Shown here: in pieces, positions 24,276 through 36,796 of the stretch
Layout of the letters: the number at the start of each line of letters is the position of its first letter
How positions within the stretch are numbered: the stretch's first letter is position 1
Assembly (NCBI GenBank): GCA_963678675.1
Contig: OY783195.1
Span: 22,716,387-22,780,386 of the forward strand
Length of the DNA stretch: 64,000 nucleotides
Direction of reading: 5' to 3'
Source: Xiphydria camelus
Taxonomy: Eukaryota > Arthropoda > Insecta > Hymenoptera > Xiphydriidae
Translations under genes and position numbers: made by a program
Notes under the pieces: model-generated
Told to the model about the DNA's origin: nothing
The model's database searches: none
What the model saw: the letters and a program-made list of their open reading frames with translations, nothing else

Positions 24276-26387
24276 CTTTATATAATTATGGTACCTTCCT
24301 TATGGTGATATACAAAGTTAAAGTTCTATGGATGATGATAGAATAAATGGTAGCATTACACTCTTTCTCCACGCTAATTTAAATCGTCTATTATGCAGAT
24401 GTGAGTAATATAATGTACATATATAATATAATGCTTATATGAAGAATGGCAGACAAAATAATTGGGCAATTAATTTTTCAAATGAGACACGAACAACCTG
24501 GCACGCGAAAGCAAGTATTTACACAAAATAGATAACTTTACTCTATATCAAATAAACGACGCAACATAACATTATTTACCTCTCTTTTTCTAGTAACCCG
24601 CCCCCTAATCCACCAATCCCTATCTTTAGTTTAGTAGTTCGTTCGTTTCGTGCTTTCCAAGTTGAGCTTCAATTTGAGAATAAATGACTCCGCGTGTCCG
24701 AGTCTATATTTGCATAATGCTTGGTGATGACTCAACACTTTTTCAACTTCCCTTCACTGTTTATTTTAATCTTTGGTCGATAGGTGGTTGCGATTGAATT
24801 GCGCGATCGATTTAGCCCGACGTTATTGAGGTAACGTCTTTAGTCTCCTCGTGGTTTCGCACGCACAGCGAAACGAATGGGAAGGAAATCGGGAGGAAAT
24901 TACTCGCCCCTACGACATTATACGTTCTCTAATAAATGTTTCATTCGTGTCAGTCGCGACGGTCTCGTGGTTGCCTGCGAAGAAAAAGAAGTGTCGACGC
25001 CCTTTATATAAAGAAATCTCAGACTCCTGGGGCAGTCTCGTCTGTCTCCTTCGATTTCTAATCACGCTGGAACACTTATCCGAACGTCTCTACTTATAAG
25101 TATACGTGGCTATTTCAATTTCGTGAATAAGTGAGGCAATAGCGACAATTTATTCGCCGAATTATTAGTCAACTTATTCTTAGAAACTCCTATTTGTATG
25201 AAAAGGTATCTATTCAATGTTCGCGATCGATTTTATGTACTCTTAAGGAAAGGATAAATTTTTAACGAGCAATCGTAAAAGAATTCCCTTCAATAACGCT
25301 TTGATAATATCTACAAATCTTTATTTCATTTAGTTGCAACAATGTGAAGACGGTAGTAATGCTCCTCATAAGAAGAGACACGATTATTTCGCAGGGAAAG
25401 AAGAAATTATATAGAAAAGCGCCTGATTTGAAAGTATTGGAAATTTTAACTCGAAGTAGTATGGCCGTAGGTATAGTACTTAGGTATATATTTCACATTT
25501 TTTACCACACAATTTTTTTATGAAATCCCTCTCCATCGTTTATTAATTCCAAATCCAGACTTTTTAAGTCGATATTTTCATTTCATCGACAATTCTTCTC
25601 GAAACTTTTTATTCATAAAAGTGTAGGTAAATGGCCATATCTTTGAGCTTTCGAAACCATAGTAGAAAATCGTCAGAATATTTATTAGTAAAATGAAAAT
25701 TTGAACTAGGAATGCTAATTTTTGGTCATAAATTTGGGATACCTATGTAAAGCAAAAAATGTTCACATAAACTTTCTTCTATTTTCTCTTATGCCATTAA
25801 TTTTTACGCAAGCAAATTTTAACACGTTTATATTATAGTTGTATGATGTCTTTTACGAAATCGCTCCTCTTTCACGCGAGTGGCTGGTGAAATTGCCACG
25901 TCCACGTGTGAAGTCAACCACTTCGAAACATGTACAGTTTCACCAGCCTTGAGGCGGTGCATATGCTCTTATCAAGTGCTTACACGTAGGAAGTGAACTA
26001 ACGAAGGACTTTCATAATTAGAAGTTTTCGCTTAATTGCTCGAGTAACTAACAGTCTACACTTCCTGCGAGCCAGCCTCGGAGATCTCGCTGTTGCTAAT
26101 TCGATCTTCGGCTGGCTTCCGCCTCCGCAATAATCTTGTTACGTCAAGTGCACCTTTTAATTGAACTGCTATCATCCTTAGAAATAGAGTCTTTCGACTA
26201 TTTAGTCAATGTACCTTTTTTGAGAAGAAATTTCGAGTTTCAATGAATATATTGAATGTTTTCGAATAAACTATTTAATAAATCAAACCTCGGAAGCAAA
26301 CTATCCGATTAAAGTCATCGTACTCGAGAAATCCAAAATCTCGGTAATGAAACAAGATTTGCAAGAATTCGTGGAAATATCATGAAC
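24276..26387. other. AT-rich stretch, nothing recognised
   Basis: No gene or strong repeat seen. A weak hairpin (tggctggtgaaattgcc... and its diverged complement near 25955) was noted. Confidence 0.3.
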
Positions 26388-27031
26388 TACCCATATAGGA
26401 ATCTTCAACTGGCCCAACGCTGGACTATTACTAGCTGCCATACGACCTGCAATGACATGATAATGACAGCCATAACTGGCTCAATAATGGTCAAGTGCTG
26501 GGATGATATTTTCGAACCAATATTGGTTTTCGATAAACGGCCAGACATGGCAAACTATACTGGTCCAACCATGGTAAATATTAGGTACAACATTCAGTCA
26601 ACAATGGTACGAAAATGTCCATTTTTTTATATGAATTTGACCGAGCCATATCCAATAATACATTCATAATATTAAATTAGCTCAAAGTATCAACTTTTAA
26701 TACAATATTTGAAGAATAAAACAAAATATCTTGGAAATATATAGCGTGTGATATTTAAATTGAGTATTCAAAGATGGTTCTTTAATGGTGGAAGGTTGGC
26801 AACCATTCATTCCTTCCACCAAAGTTATATCCTGATGAGCTATTGGTTAACCAATATAAGTTCAAGTACGGCCAATTATCCACTCCCATTACTTTATAAA
26901 AAAATAACGGGCACCCGGAAATCCACCAGAGATAGTCCGACGCTAGGTATCCAGTGGTTGGCCCATGATTGGTAACTATAAATTGGCCAAATATTGGCCA
27001 TATTGTAATGACTAACTTTCTTATATGGGTA
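26388..27031. mobile_element. TIR element with TACCCATATA ends and TGGCCAA-rich interior
   Basis: The ends are tacccatatagga on the left and, inverted, tacccatataagaa on the right. The interior carries many variants of tggccaat, aatggt and ccaacc motifs in both orientations, giving a diffuse self-complementary pattern. The frames 26382-26669 and 26748-26975 come from this repeat. A non-autonomous DNA transposon is likely. Confidence 0.55.
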
Positions 27032-27620
27032 CGTTATTACTTCTTTCTTAGGAAAAAGCAGGTGAGAAAGAAATGTAATTAAAGAAAGGAGTGTCGATGT
27101 AATAACAGCTGCATCTCAAGGCGATATAAAGTCGAAAAGATTTTCCGTGCTGTATTCAACGCGATAAGGATAATGCTAATGGTATTAACTTAGTGACGCA
27201 ATTTCACGGTCGATGCTTTTACATTTCATTCAAATTCGAGCAAGCTTGTGCTTCCATGGAATTTTCTTCATTTAACTACATTTTAACGCACGGTACGTAT
27301 AAGCGCAATAATGCTTCGAATGAAAGAAACGAACAATGCGACGAAGTAATACGAGTTTTATCCAATTACTTGGATTTCTATTTACAATGCGCAACTACAG
27401 TAGCGTATATGATACTCGTACTAAGAATAGAAGTTGTCGAAGCGGAGAGGCATTGAAGAAATACGAGTGCAGTTTCCTACATAGTAACATTTTTCAACGG
27501 GGTGACATTTCTTAACGTTTCGGACTGTTATTTGTCAATTATTTCTCGCAAGCTAATGAAATTACTAATGTAACTGTCACTACCAACAATTCAAAAGTAA
27601 CTGTGAAATAAATTTATATC
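27032..27620. other. Spacer
   Basis: An 87-aa frame at 27193-27456 (plus) has no motif I recognise. Otherwise nothing. Confidence 0.3.
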
Positions 27621-28068
27621 TACACAGTTGAAATTTTTGTTTGGAATCGGTCAACCCATCTTTGTACGTTAAAATCAACTGATTCTTCATGTTAATCCAA
27701 CATATTTTGTGTTAAAATTAGCACCAAAAAATGTTAAAGCTACACTGAGAGAAAAATGTAGTAACTTTTAATAAATAGGCGATTACGGGTGGGGAAATAC
27801 AGATTTAATTACTTGGACTAATAATTATTATAATTGACTCGAATGGACTACAGCCTGTTTTCTTCAAATAGCCGTTAATCATTGTAACCAAATTTATTAG
27901 TCGGAGCAACTAATTCTTTATTCCCCCACCCGTAAACGCAAATTTAATTGAATTATGATATTTTTTCTCTCACTGCAACACAAAGAATATTAAGTTAACA
28001 TAAAGAACAAGTTGATTTTAACATGCAGAACTGGATGAATCGATTCCAACATTAAATCTCCAACTGTA
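27621..28068. mobile_element. Two nested hairpin elements
   Basis: The outer pair is tacacagttgaaattt (27621) with its complement ending at 28068, including ttaaaatcaact against agttgattttaa. The inner pair begins CACTGAGAGAAAAAT at 27743 and ends attttttctctcactg at 27975, with gggtgggg against ccccaccc. The inner termini match the CACTGAG family at 15659. Confidence 0.75.
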
Positions 28069-29100
28069 TACAGTTTATGAATATTATCATATTTATTTTC
28101 CGCCAACAAACTGCATATACCTACACATACCTCTGTATCACAGATAACAGATCTCGTTATTAATATAAAGAGCGTATAAAGAAAAAATGTTAAAACCCCA
28201 ACAGATACGCAGATTAATGCCTATACACCGGATAACCAACGATCGATATGATATAACATTTTTAACGACAGAAAATTTACCCTGCACACACCGCGCATAC
28301 CTAATACGTACAAGCTCGGTGCACATTAAACCTCCACTCATGCCCACGAGATTATCACGGTCCGTGCACGCGCATCTTCTTCATCCCATCCCGCGAGCCG
28401 TAGTCCGCGCGGCGCGTATCCCTGTTTGCATAGCGCAGGAATTACACTCGCGAGGTTTTCCCCGTACTTGTCGGAAGAACGCATGTTTATGAATAGTGAT
28501 TTGCGCAGGTACGTGTGGGAGGCTTCGAGCGTATCTCAAGTCTGACAGATCGGCGATTGTGCCACGAGGGCGGGAGTAAAACGTAGGATCGGTAATTTGA
28601 AACATGATTACTCGCGAAGAGATAATATGTGTAATAACAATCGCATTAGCCGGGGTTGGAGAGCGCTGAGCAGCGACGCGAAAGGGATTCCGGGCTCGCG
28701 ATGAATCCGGGAATCGTTCGCGAGTTTTCTCCTTGTATATTGCACCGGCTGCCGTATACGCGACGTATGTTATGCGTTCACGTGGGAAACTCATTGTCAG
28801 TTAATCGGGAGCGATGTGGCACTCTTTCTATCGGCAGGTTCGTACGTTATGGTTTTGCCTGGCCGACGCTAAAGGCTATGAGCATCGGTGTTATCGAGCC
28901 GAGCGGAAGGTAGAAGAAGAAGAAGAAGAAGCAATTTATCTACCCTGGGACTAGAATCCCCTGAGGGCGGATACGAAGAGATATACAAAGGAAGAGGAAA
29001 TAGCGTTAAAATATGATACCAATATAACTGAAACCCTAAAAACAGAAAAATAACATTCATTCAAAAATATAACTAAAGCAACGATATAAACGGGGAAAAA
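28069..29100. other. CpG-rich block, no gene assigned; (GAA)n at 28912-28931
   Basis: Overlapping frames on both strands at 28187-28913 without recognisable domains. A short GAA microsatellite follows. Confidence 0.3.
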
Positions 29101-29104
29101 ATAT

Positions 29105-29808
29105 AAATAACAAGCCCGGTCTCGCTTCGCTCGCCGGTCTCGTTTCGCTCGCCGGTCTCGTTTGGAGGCTTCGCCCCCCACACCCCCAAGGTCTGTTATG
29201 GTCTACGGTCCTCATAATGCTTCAATAAGTACGACCGACGATTGTTTAAACCCTACGACGGGAAACCTTATTGGCAAAAATGCTTCGCTTTTTTGCAATA
29301 GGCATGACTAATTGTAAACTTAGTTAGAAATGTGCAAAATCCCGAGATATCCTCGTCTACCAATAACTTTGGGATACCTACCAAATTTCCCAAAAATTCG
29401 ATAGATTCCTGCATTTCAATCCGCTATATTATATCCGCCATTTTGAATGTTGGACCTTATTTTCGAATTTAGCGACCGAAATAACCTTGGGATAGCAAGT
29501 TTCACGAAGATCCGATGGATTATAGCGTTTCGATCCGCCATATTGGATCCGCTATATTAAATTTTGAAAAAAGTTTCAGATAAAAGTTGCAAATATTCTA
29601 AAACTGTACAATATTTGTCTAACATATTTTCTCTCTGACCAATAGTTTTCTTGAAATTAATTAATTAAATATATTTATAGTTGCCATTTTGATCGGGCCC
29701 AAAACCTCAGTGGATCATCTGTAACCCAAATGTAATTTTTGAGCCATGGTGGAACTCAATTGGTTCAATCGTTTAATCACTAGAGCGGATAAACACACAC
29801 ACACACAC
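29105..29808. repeat. Dispersed-repeat-like segment ending in (AC)n
   Basis: Begins with 2.7 copies of an 18-bp unit (ccggtctcgtttcgctcg) and a ggaggcttcgccccccacacc stretch, and ends in gcggataaacacacacacacacac. Such a simple-repeat tail suggests the 3' end of a non-LTR retrotransposon, but I see no coding remnant. This is inference from layout only. Confidence 0.35.
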
Positions 29809-30072
29809 ATCCAGAGCTTCAAAAATCATTAGAAAGGTTCAGTGAATATTCAAAACGAAAAACTAATTCAATTTTGACTTATATTTAAATAGTAACAGAT
29901 TTCCCGATGACGACAACATAATGCACTTTCATTTTATATGTGTGATATATAAAGGTCGTATCTATAAAAATGAATGTGTGAGTAATTTAAACAGAAGAAA
30001 AGATCTCACGCAAAATCCACGACCCTATAGGTCGGTATAGAGGAAGAGGGGAAAAAAAGGGTGAACTAAGAG

Positions 30073-30341
30073 AAATAATTGCTGGTGCTAAAAAAAAGTT
30101 TTCTTCAATCAAAAACATAATATAATGCTAGGATAAAGCCATGGTTTTCTTCGTGCAAGAAAATATTTAATAGGCTCGAGTAATTGTTTTTTGTGCAGAA
30201 AGAATTTCTAGTTCCTCTACGACGGTATTCTTGAATCAAGAATATATATCCTTCGATCAAGGATCTGTATTCTTAAAAATTTGGAAGATTATATTATGTT
30301 CTTGATTCAAAAAACATTTTTTTGAGACTAGCAATTATTTT
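30073..30341. mobile_element. Hairpin MITE
   Basis: aaataattgctggtgctaaa pairs with the right-end mirror tttgagactagcaattattt, and the caaaaacataatataat segment has its complement near 30290. A second, inner self-complementary stretch is ttgaatcaagaatatat...ccttcgatcaagg. Confidence 0.7.
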
Positions 30342-31125
30342 TTTCAGTATGGTAGAACGATTCTCAGTTTATGGATAATTACTGAAAGAATAGTGTACTC
30401 GGAAAAAAGAACGTTATACAAAGTGATATTTCACATAGTAGAAGTTGTCCTCAGGAGTGACAATAGAACGGAGTATCGTTACACATTGTAACAGATACTC
30501 ATCAACATAGCAATATTCAACACGTTTCACAGCCAATAACACTAATGTATTACATTCAACAATGTAAGAGTGCTACGCTGAATTGTAGTTCTTGCAATGA
30601 AAGATGGGTGCTCTTGCAATGTACAACGATACACTGTACTCTTTGTCGCTTCCAAAGATAACTTCTGCTGTTTCAAGTATCACTAATTATTTCATTTATT
30701 GAGAACTTTGTACATTCTTTTTCCCGCGTAGGAAAAATAATAATGCATTATAGGAAAAATAGTTATGTTTCTGTAGAAATTTCATGATATTTTGAAACAT
30801 AACTCTTATGATAATAAAGTAGATTGGTCTTTCTGTAAAAATGTATTAATTTTTGCCGTAGAGCTATCATAGTGAAAATTATTATAGACGTCTCGATTCT
30901 CGAAATTGAAAACTACATACCCATATTTGCTAATAATAGGAACTATGAAATATAGGCATTTTTCCTACGAAATTCTCTCAGTGTACGATTTGTTATTTAT
31001 TTCGCGATGTTGCCAGTTCGAATAACGGGAAATTCGTTAGAAGAGCAATGTTTATTTTTCCATGATTTTTTTCTATTTATTTTTTTATACACAACGCATA
31101 CAATTTTTTGTATTATACTTCTTAA
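30342..31125. other. AT-rich stretch with a small hairpin
   Basis: agttatgtttctgtagaaat...attttgaaacataact (about 30760-30806) is a short hairpin. No gene. Confidence 0.35.
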
Positions 31126-31208
31126 CACTTAGACTGCCGCGTTTATCTCCAGCAATACATTCTGATATGCAGTGTGTATCGCTAGAGATACACGCGGCAG
31201 TCTAAGTA
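31126..31208. mobile_element. Short TTAA-flanked hairpin MITE
   Basis: An 83-bp near-perfect hairpin bordered by TTAA on both sides (31122-31125 and 31209-31212). The arms read cacttagactgccgcgt on the left and acgcggcagtctaagta on the right. TTAA target sites are typical of piggyBac-type insertions. Confidence 0.75.
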
Positions 31209-31212
31209 TTAA

Positions 31213-32280
31213 TTACAACTTGGACTGATTTATGTGTCTGAAATATAACAGCGCATTACATTAGTTATATAAAAAAGTTCTTACGAAATTATAAGTAATG
31301 AAGACACGTATAGCGAACAAGAACGAAGTATTCGTTGCACGGCTTATCACCCTCTACACATCGAACGAATAAAATCTTTAGCGCACTTTATTTCCCCGCA
31401 AATGAAATCACACAACGAATCACAGTAATTGAGAGGGTTCCCTGTTCGAAATGCGATTCACCCCTCAAGCGCACACGCCAGATCGAAATCCTCTCGCGTG
31501 CGGGCATCGAGGAAATAACGACTCGACGATTCGTAGGCGAGAAAAAATTTTTCGCACGAACGACCGGGTGCAAATTTATCGCCGGTTGTTTCGCAAAAAT
31601 TGGGCCTTTGTGCGCGAAGATCGGTTCTCGTTATTCCCTCCCTTTTCCACCCCCCCCCCTTCCCCGGATCTTTGTCGATTCAATATCAATGGCAGATATT
31701 TCGCTCGTTCCGGACGATAATTCAGTTGAGCAGGTAATATCGGATGCGGTAATGGTCGAACCATTTGGCTGTGTCGTTATGCCGTTATTGGCGTTCGTCC
31801 TCGTATACGTATACGCGCTCCGCACCCCGGTGGTTTGACCCCTCCGCGAACCCCACCGTTCCGTCCGAAATGGAATGTTATCATCGCTCGATATATCATT
31901 ATTGCGTTCTCGACCCGCGCGGCGATCGCATAATTTTTAACGAACCCGATTAGCGTCGGCCGTCGCGATGTGCACCTATACGCATTTATAACAACTCGTC
32001 GGTACAGAACCGCTGGTACGTTCGAGCGTGAAAACCAGAACGACATCGTCGTTCACCGATTCAATACGCGCACAGATGCGGCGCGTGGAATATACGTACC
32101 TACGGGCAACGCTCCTCGCTTCCTGCTCTCGTAGAATTTGCGTTCGCATTGTTTCACCCTGTCATTTTCAACACGCTGCGGCCCTCGAGTACATTTCCTC
32201 GTTCGAGGGATCCGGTCTAGCGGATAAATTCCACTCGGTCAAAGTAATTCAACGCGTTGAATTTCTTAGTCCTTTATATA
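31213..32280. other. CpG-rich block, no gene assigned
   Basis: The frame 31335-31838 (167 aa, plus) overlaps several frames on the other strand. It has a short hydrophobic C-terminus but no family signature. Not called as a gene. Confidence 0.3.
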
Positions 32281-32492
32281 CAGGGTGTTCACTCTCAGGC
32301 TTCGACAGTGGGTGAAGCATATTTCAAATTTACCGCATACGTTAACTAATAGCAGCTCGGTTAGCTTTCCTATTAATTAATAAATGGTTGTAGGGACAAC
32401 AAGGGAGGTCAACCAAGCCGCTATTGGATTGCGTATGCGGCAAATTCGAAATATATTCCACCCGCTCTCGGAACCTGGGCGTGAACACCCTA
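32281..32492. mobile_element. CAGGGTGTTC-ended MITE, TA-flanked
   Basis: Starts CAGGGTGTTCACTC after TA and ends gcgtgaacacccta before TA. The arms contain ttaccgcatacg and cgtatgcggcaa. CAGGGTGTTC ends with TA duplications match the mariner-like family also seen at 39418-39989. Confidence 0.8.
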
Positions 32493-33053
32493 TATATATA
32501 CATAGAGACTTGACCCAGATGTATACATGTATATAAGTTATGCGGAAGCGTCGTGTTCGCGAGGGGTCGTAGGGTCAAGGAAGTTGAAACGATTCTATCA
32601 GCACCGTCGAGACTCGGCCGGTAAGGTTGCTTTCTAAATCACAGTCGGCTGAATCAGGCATTATTCCTGTGAGAGCAGCGCGGTACTCCGGTGGGTCTAC
32701 CACACTTAACACCCTCTCGAATGGCTGGAGAGATCGTATCTCTCGGTGAAACACTCCGTTGAATATACATCTTCCAACAGGTTAGTACAAGGACGGTCGC
32801 GAATACGTTATCGTTGACTATCAGCTGTTGTAAGGACGAGACGTTCGTAGTGCCCCGGCACAATGGTATAAGTGTGAACGGTGCGAGGGAAATTGGGATC
32901 TCAGCCAGATGTTGTTTGGTAGTGCTGTAATAAACTTTAGTAACCGGACGTCGACGTTCCTCTGAACTGTACTTGTCTGTGATTCGCACTCGTAACGGTG
33001 GCTCGTCTCGTCGAGAAGTTAACACTCGTCTGAAATTCTGCTAATCATATAAC
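32493..33053. other. Spacer
   Basis: Moderately GC-rich. The frame 32654-33025 (minus) shows no recognisable domain. Confidence 0.3.
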
Positions 33054-34302
33054 GGCGTTTTCTGCTGGGTGCACTCAGTGTGCACCGAGATTTTGGGAGT
33101 AACTCGATCGTGACGTCAGAAGTTGCACTGAACCTGAACTAAATTTTGGCTCTCTGCGACATAATTATATATTTATAGATGGGGCAGAACGGTATGAGGA
33201 GGACCAATGGAACCTATCACATAAGTAAAAATAACATTCAAACATAACGAAAGCTATTTATTTAAAAATAAATAACTTAAGATCAAAGCTGGTCTTTGAT
33301 GATAAACATTTACTCAATTACACTGTTTATTCTTTCCAAGAAGTTTGTATCGTAGAATTTACGTTTACGTTTGGCTGTTTGAAGTGCTTCTATTATAATA
33401 GCATTATCTTCGCTTAATGAACTATAACTTTGTAAAAGTTCATTAGCAATAATCACCGTTTGTAAAGCGAACCCCGCCAAATTTGCACGGGAACTGGTGC
33501 TCCATCTCCAGATCCAAAAACAAATTTCTGCATTTGTTGCGCACTGAGGGCAGTTCTTGTTCCGAGTGGAATGTGAGATATTTTGCTAGTGCGCCCTAGC
33601 ATTGCCCCAGTGGAGTATATTTCTTGCATTTAGTGCCGCATGTGACTGTAGGCGGTAAAAAACTATAATAGCGTTTTCCAGTGATGGCACTCAGTATGTA
33701 CTCAGTTTTTGAGGGTAACCCGGTTGTGACGTCATGAATTACATTGAACCTCAGCTAGGTGTTGTCCCAATGAAATATACATACATTCACAGACAGAGCA
33801 GTAAGTGCATGTACGGTAGAAGAAGTCAACATAACGTAAAGACTTAAAAACTGGAATCAAAATAATGAGAATTGTTTATTTTAAAGTAAATAATTCAACA
33901 CCAATTGAACTGGCAGTTGATGTGAAAGCCCTGTTGAAAGAATGCATAAGATTCGCATAAACTGTACAAGTATCACATAAAGTCTCACGTATCCTTATAA
34001 ATTCTTATATATTTTATATGAGAATATACGAAATTCTATGAAGTATTTGTAACTCGTCTAACTCGTCCTTTTTTTAAAAAAAGTACCTACCTCCAGTTAC
34101 ATGGTAACTTATTTTCACATGCGCATATATCATCCTACTACCCAAAGATGATATCTTTGTCTTAAAATACGTGCACGCGCGCCAATTGAAACAAAAGCAT
34201 ATTTGCACTGAAACTGGTGCCCCATTAATTGACTCGGGGGTACGAATTTCTGCACATGGTACAGAAACTGTCAGTGCACCCCAGCATTTCCAGAGGAATG
34301 TA

Positions 34303-34842
34303 CAGGATGAGGCAGTGAAGCGGCACGATTTAAACAAATCGCAAAGAATAGAGATTTAAAAAAGTTGTTTTATTTTAGCATAAATCAGGTCTACATTAAT
34401 GGAAATTTACTTTAAACACTTTGGATTTGGAGTAACCCCAAAGGAAAAAGTCTGGAGCCGTCAAATCTGGTGAACGGGCAGGCCATGGAAAATATCGCCA
34501 TTTCTGCTGATGAGACGATCAGGAAAAGCGAGTCTAAGCAAATCCATTGAAACATTGGCAGTATGGCTTGTTGCACCATGTTGCTGGAAGAGTGTTTCAT
34601 CATCAGGATCATATTCATCGATTCTAGGCAGACCAAATGTTACCAATATGTTAGCATAGCGTTCAGAGTTTACAACAATAATAGCCTTTACAGCAAACGT
34701 GCGTTGCTCTCTGGACCAACGTTCCATGGCTACTATGATTTTTACCTGTCTATACGACAAAGGTCCAGTCCCCCACTCTCGTGAACCCCCACCAAGCCCG
34801 CGAATTCGAACTGAAGTCGTGCTGTTTCACTGCTTCACCCTG
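34303..34842 (-). mobile_element. Internally deleted mariner-like element with TA duplications
   Basis: The ends CAGGATGAGGCAGTGAAGCGGCACGA and the inverted CAGGGTGAAGCAGTGAAACAGCACGA border the element exactly, and a TA sits outside each end (34301-34302, 34843-34844). It carries the transposase remnant at 34391-34760. At 540 bp it is under half the size of an autonomous mariner-type element. Confidence 0.9.
34391..34760 (-). pseudogene. Mariner-type DDE transposase, internally deleted and frameshifted
   Basis: On the minus strand the ORF 34461-34760 has the family's N-terminal motif MERWSREQRTFAVKA (start near 34727) joined directly to a downstream region, VNSERYANILVTFGLPRIDE, so the middle including the first catalytic Asp is deleted. 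The second catalytic motif reads FQQHGATSHTA where the family has QQDGA: the Asp is replaced by His. After SRNGDI the family reading moves to another frame, WPARSPDLTAPDFFLWGY, which keeps the third acidic region and runs to a stop near 34400. This cannot be an active enzyme. Family recognition is from memory of insect mariner-like proteins with FQQDGATCHTA and SPDLTPLDFFLWG signatures. Confidence 0.85.
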
Positions 34843-34903
34843 TACTTCTAGCACTCAGTGTAAGTACATAAGTGTAGCCAATAGAAAACTATAAGATTCT
34901 ACC

Positions 34904-36796
34904 AGATAACCAAAGTCTCTCCACTCTTGTTGTGCTTTCGTACGATTCTTCAGCCATTCCCCAAATGCTTCAATTTACAGTTGATTGATAAGTGTGAAAA
35001 AGAAATTCGTACGACGGAGCAATATATTTGGAGTAATCTAAGAATAAGTAACTTAACAATTTAATTAAACAAGAGGAGGGTACGCCGTAACGCTTCTGAA
35101 GTGTCTTTTTCATTTTACCATCTTAAATCCGAGTCGAGAGAAACAGAGCTTATTTCCGAGCCATTCACACTGCGATCGTTCAGGTAAGAATTCGGTAATC
35201 TGGATTTTCCTCGGGAGAATATTTTTTCAAACTATTCGCCAACTTGCATAAAGTCGCGCGAAACTTCATGGAGAAACGGCAGGGGAATAGTAAAAGTTCG
35301 AAGGATCATAACTCAAAACTTGGCTAATGCGAATCAGTGACTCCGCGGCGGAGATCTACGTTGCATTTTACCTATGTAAAATCGAGCTTGAGAAAGATGT
35401 AGGACACTGTTATGTCTAGCCGTTCGAAAGAATTGTTCGCTGCTCTCGCTGCAATCGTAGGGTCTAGTTATTTTCGCCTCGATCGTGATTCTTCGAAAAA
35501 TCGTACTCAATTTCGTGTTTGTAGAATAGACGATTCTCATACATCCGATATTTATTTGTTTGATGGATCTGATGACCAAGGTTTAGAGAAAAATATATAG
35601 GTACCGTATTATATGTGGAGTTGAATTTGAGGAAAAAAGAAAAAAGATCGCCGGCATTTTTAAAGAATTGATTCCTTGATTCACTCTCGTTTCACACAAA
35701 TAGGTGATCATCCTTTTCCTTCCGTTTCCATCATCGATCTTGAAGCGCATAGAAGACTCTTCGCCAGAGGGTGCAGGTGTTCGTATATGAATCATTCGTT
35801 CCCATTCGCAGCTAGGATATCTCTCCCCAACTTTCTTCTCGGTGGACATAAAAGGGTGCAGTTGAAAGAAACTTACTTTAAAAGCACAGTTTGAAAAAAG
35901 AAATAGCGATCTGCGGTTACCCGCTCGAAAGGGTCAATCCTATATGGATGCACTATCGCTGCAATCGTGGTCATTAGTCAATATCGAACGACAAAAAATT
36001 TGAAGATGACATTTTTCGATTTTTGCGAAACTTTGTGACATTGAAAGGAGGTCAAAATATTCCCTTCGTATAGTTTATCTCACAATAGTGTCAGTAGAGG
36101 AACATCCGCGTAGGAGTTGAAAATCATTCCTAAAAATTATCCGCTTTTTTCGTTTTTTAATGTTAACTTGCAAAAAGAACGAGATAGAATATCATGATGA
36201 TTGTGACGAGATATGAAAATATATTTTTTTTTCTTACGAAAACTGTAAATACACTGAAAAAAAGATTTGACTTTTATAAATAAACGTGTAGATAAATTTG
36301 ACGAAGTAAATACTTTTTTCGAACAAGAAAATATTCATTTACTATTGTAACGCCTATTTATTTTCTTCGAACTGTAATGTCGAAACGTGTATTTAAAATG
36401 AATAATTCTGCTAGCAATATTCGTCCATTCACCAACACAATATTCCAAGCCATTGTGGACGGAGCAGAAGTATCTAACGGTAGAAAGTTACCCGGCTGGG
36501 ATATAGGATTAGGTTCCCCCGGGAAATCATCTGCTCAAGGAACAGCTACCGTAATGTATTGTCCTCCAGCCTCTAATAAAAGCTCGGGATACTAATTTGT
36601 CCGCAGTCGAAGGTGTTAACTGTCGCGTGTCCTTTCCGCCGCTATGAGAATGCAATTTTGCGTGACTTTTAACAAGGAAAAAATGCAATTATCCTCGATA
36701 TGTATGCAAACGAAAGTTACAGTGACAAATAATTTTAAAAAGAAGCTTTTTTAATGTTTAGGATGACAAACATTTTAATGGTTACGTTTTTGTATA
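34904..36796. other. AT-rich stretch with one open, codon-like patch
   Basis: The frame 36377-36595 (plus, 72 aa, ending NKSSGY) has a balanced amino acid content unlike the surrounding AT-rich noise, but I recognise no family. Elsewhere nothing seen. Confidence 0.3.

Larger units (their letters stand above)
33054..34903. repeat. Diverged tandem duplication, ~615-690 bp units
   Basis: Unit 1 (33054-33670) and unit 2 (33671-34903, interrupted by the mariner at 34303-34842) share, in the same order, ggcactcagtrtgyac, gtgacgtca, tgtttat, actggtgccccat, caaatttctgca, cccagcattkcc and aaaactataa. With the insertion removed the second unit is about 690 bp. The function of the repeated sequence is unknown. 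Frames in it are not conserved enough for me to call a gene. Confidence 0.65.

Noticed and set aside
29105..29170. Arg/Lys-rich repeat peptide (KRDRRAKRDRRA) as a real protein
   Set aside because: It is the translation of an 18-bp tandem repeat. No start or domain supports a gene.
31335..31838. 167-aa plus frame with hydrophobic C-terminus
   Set aside because: No family resemblance, overlapping frames on both strands, CpG-rich composition. Not enough to call a gene.
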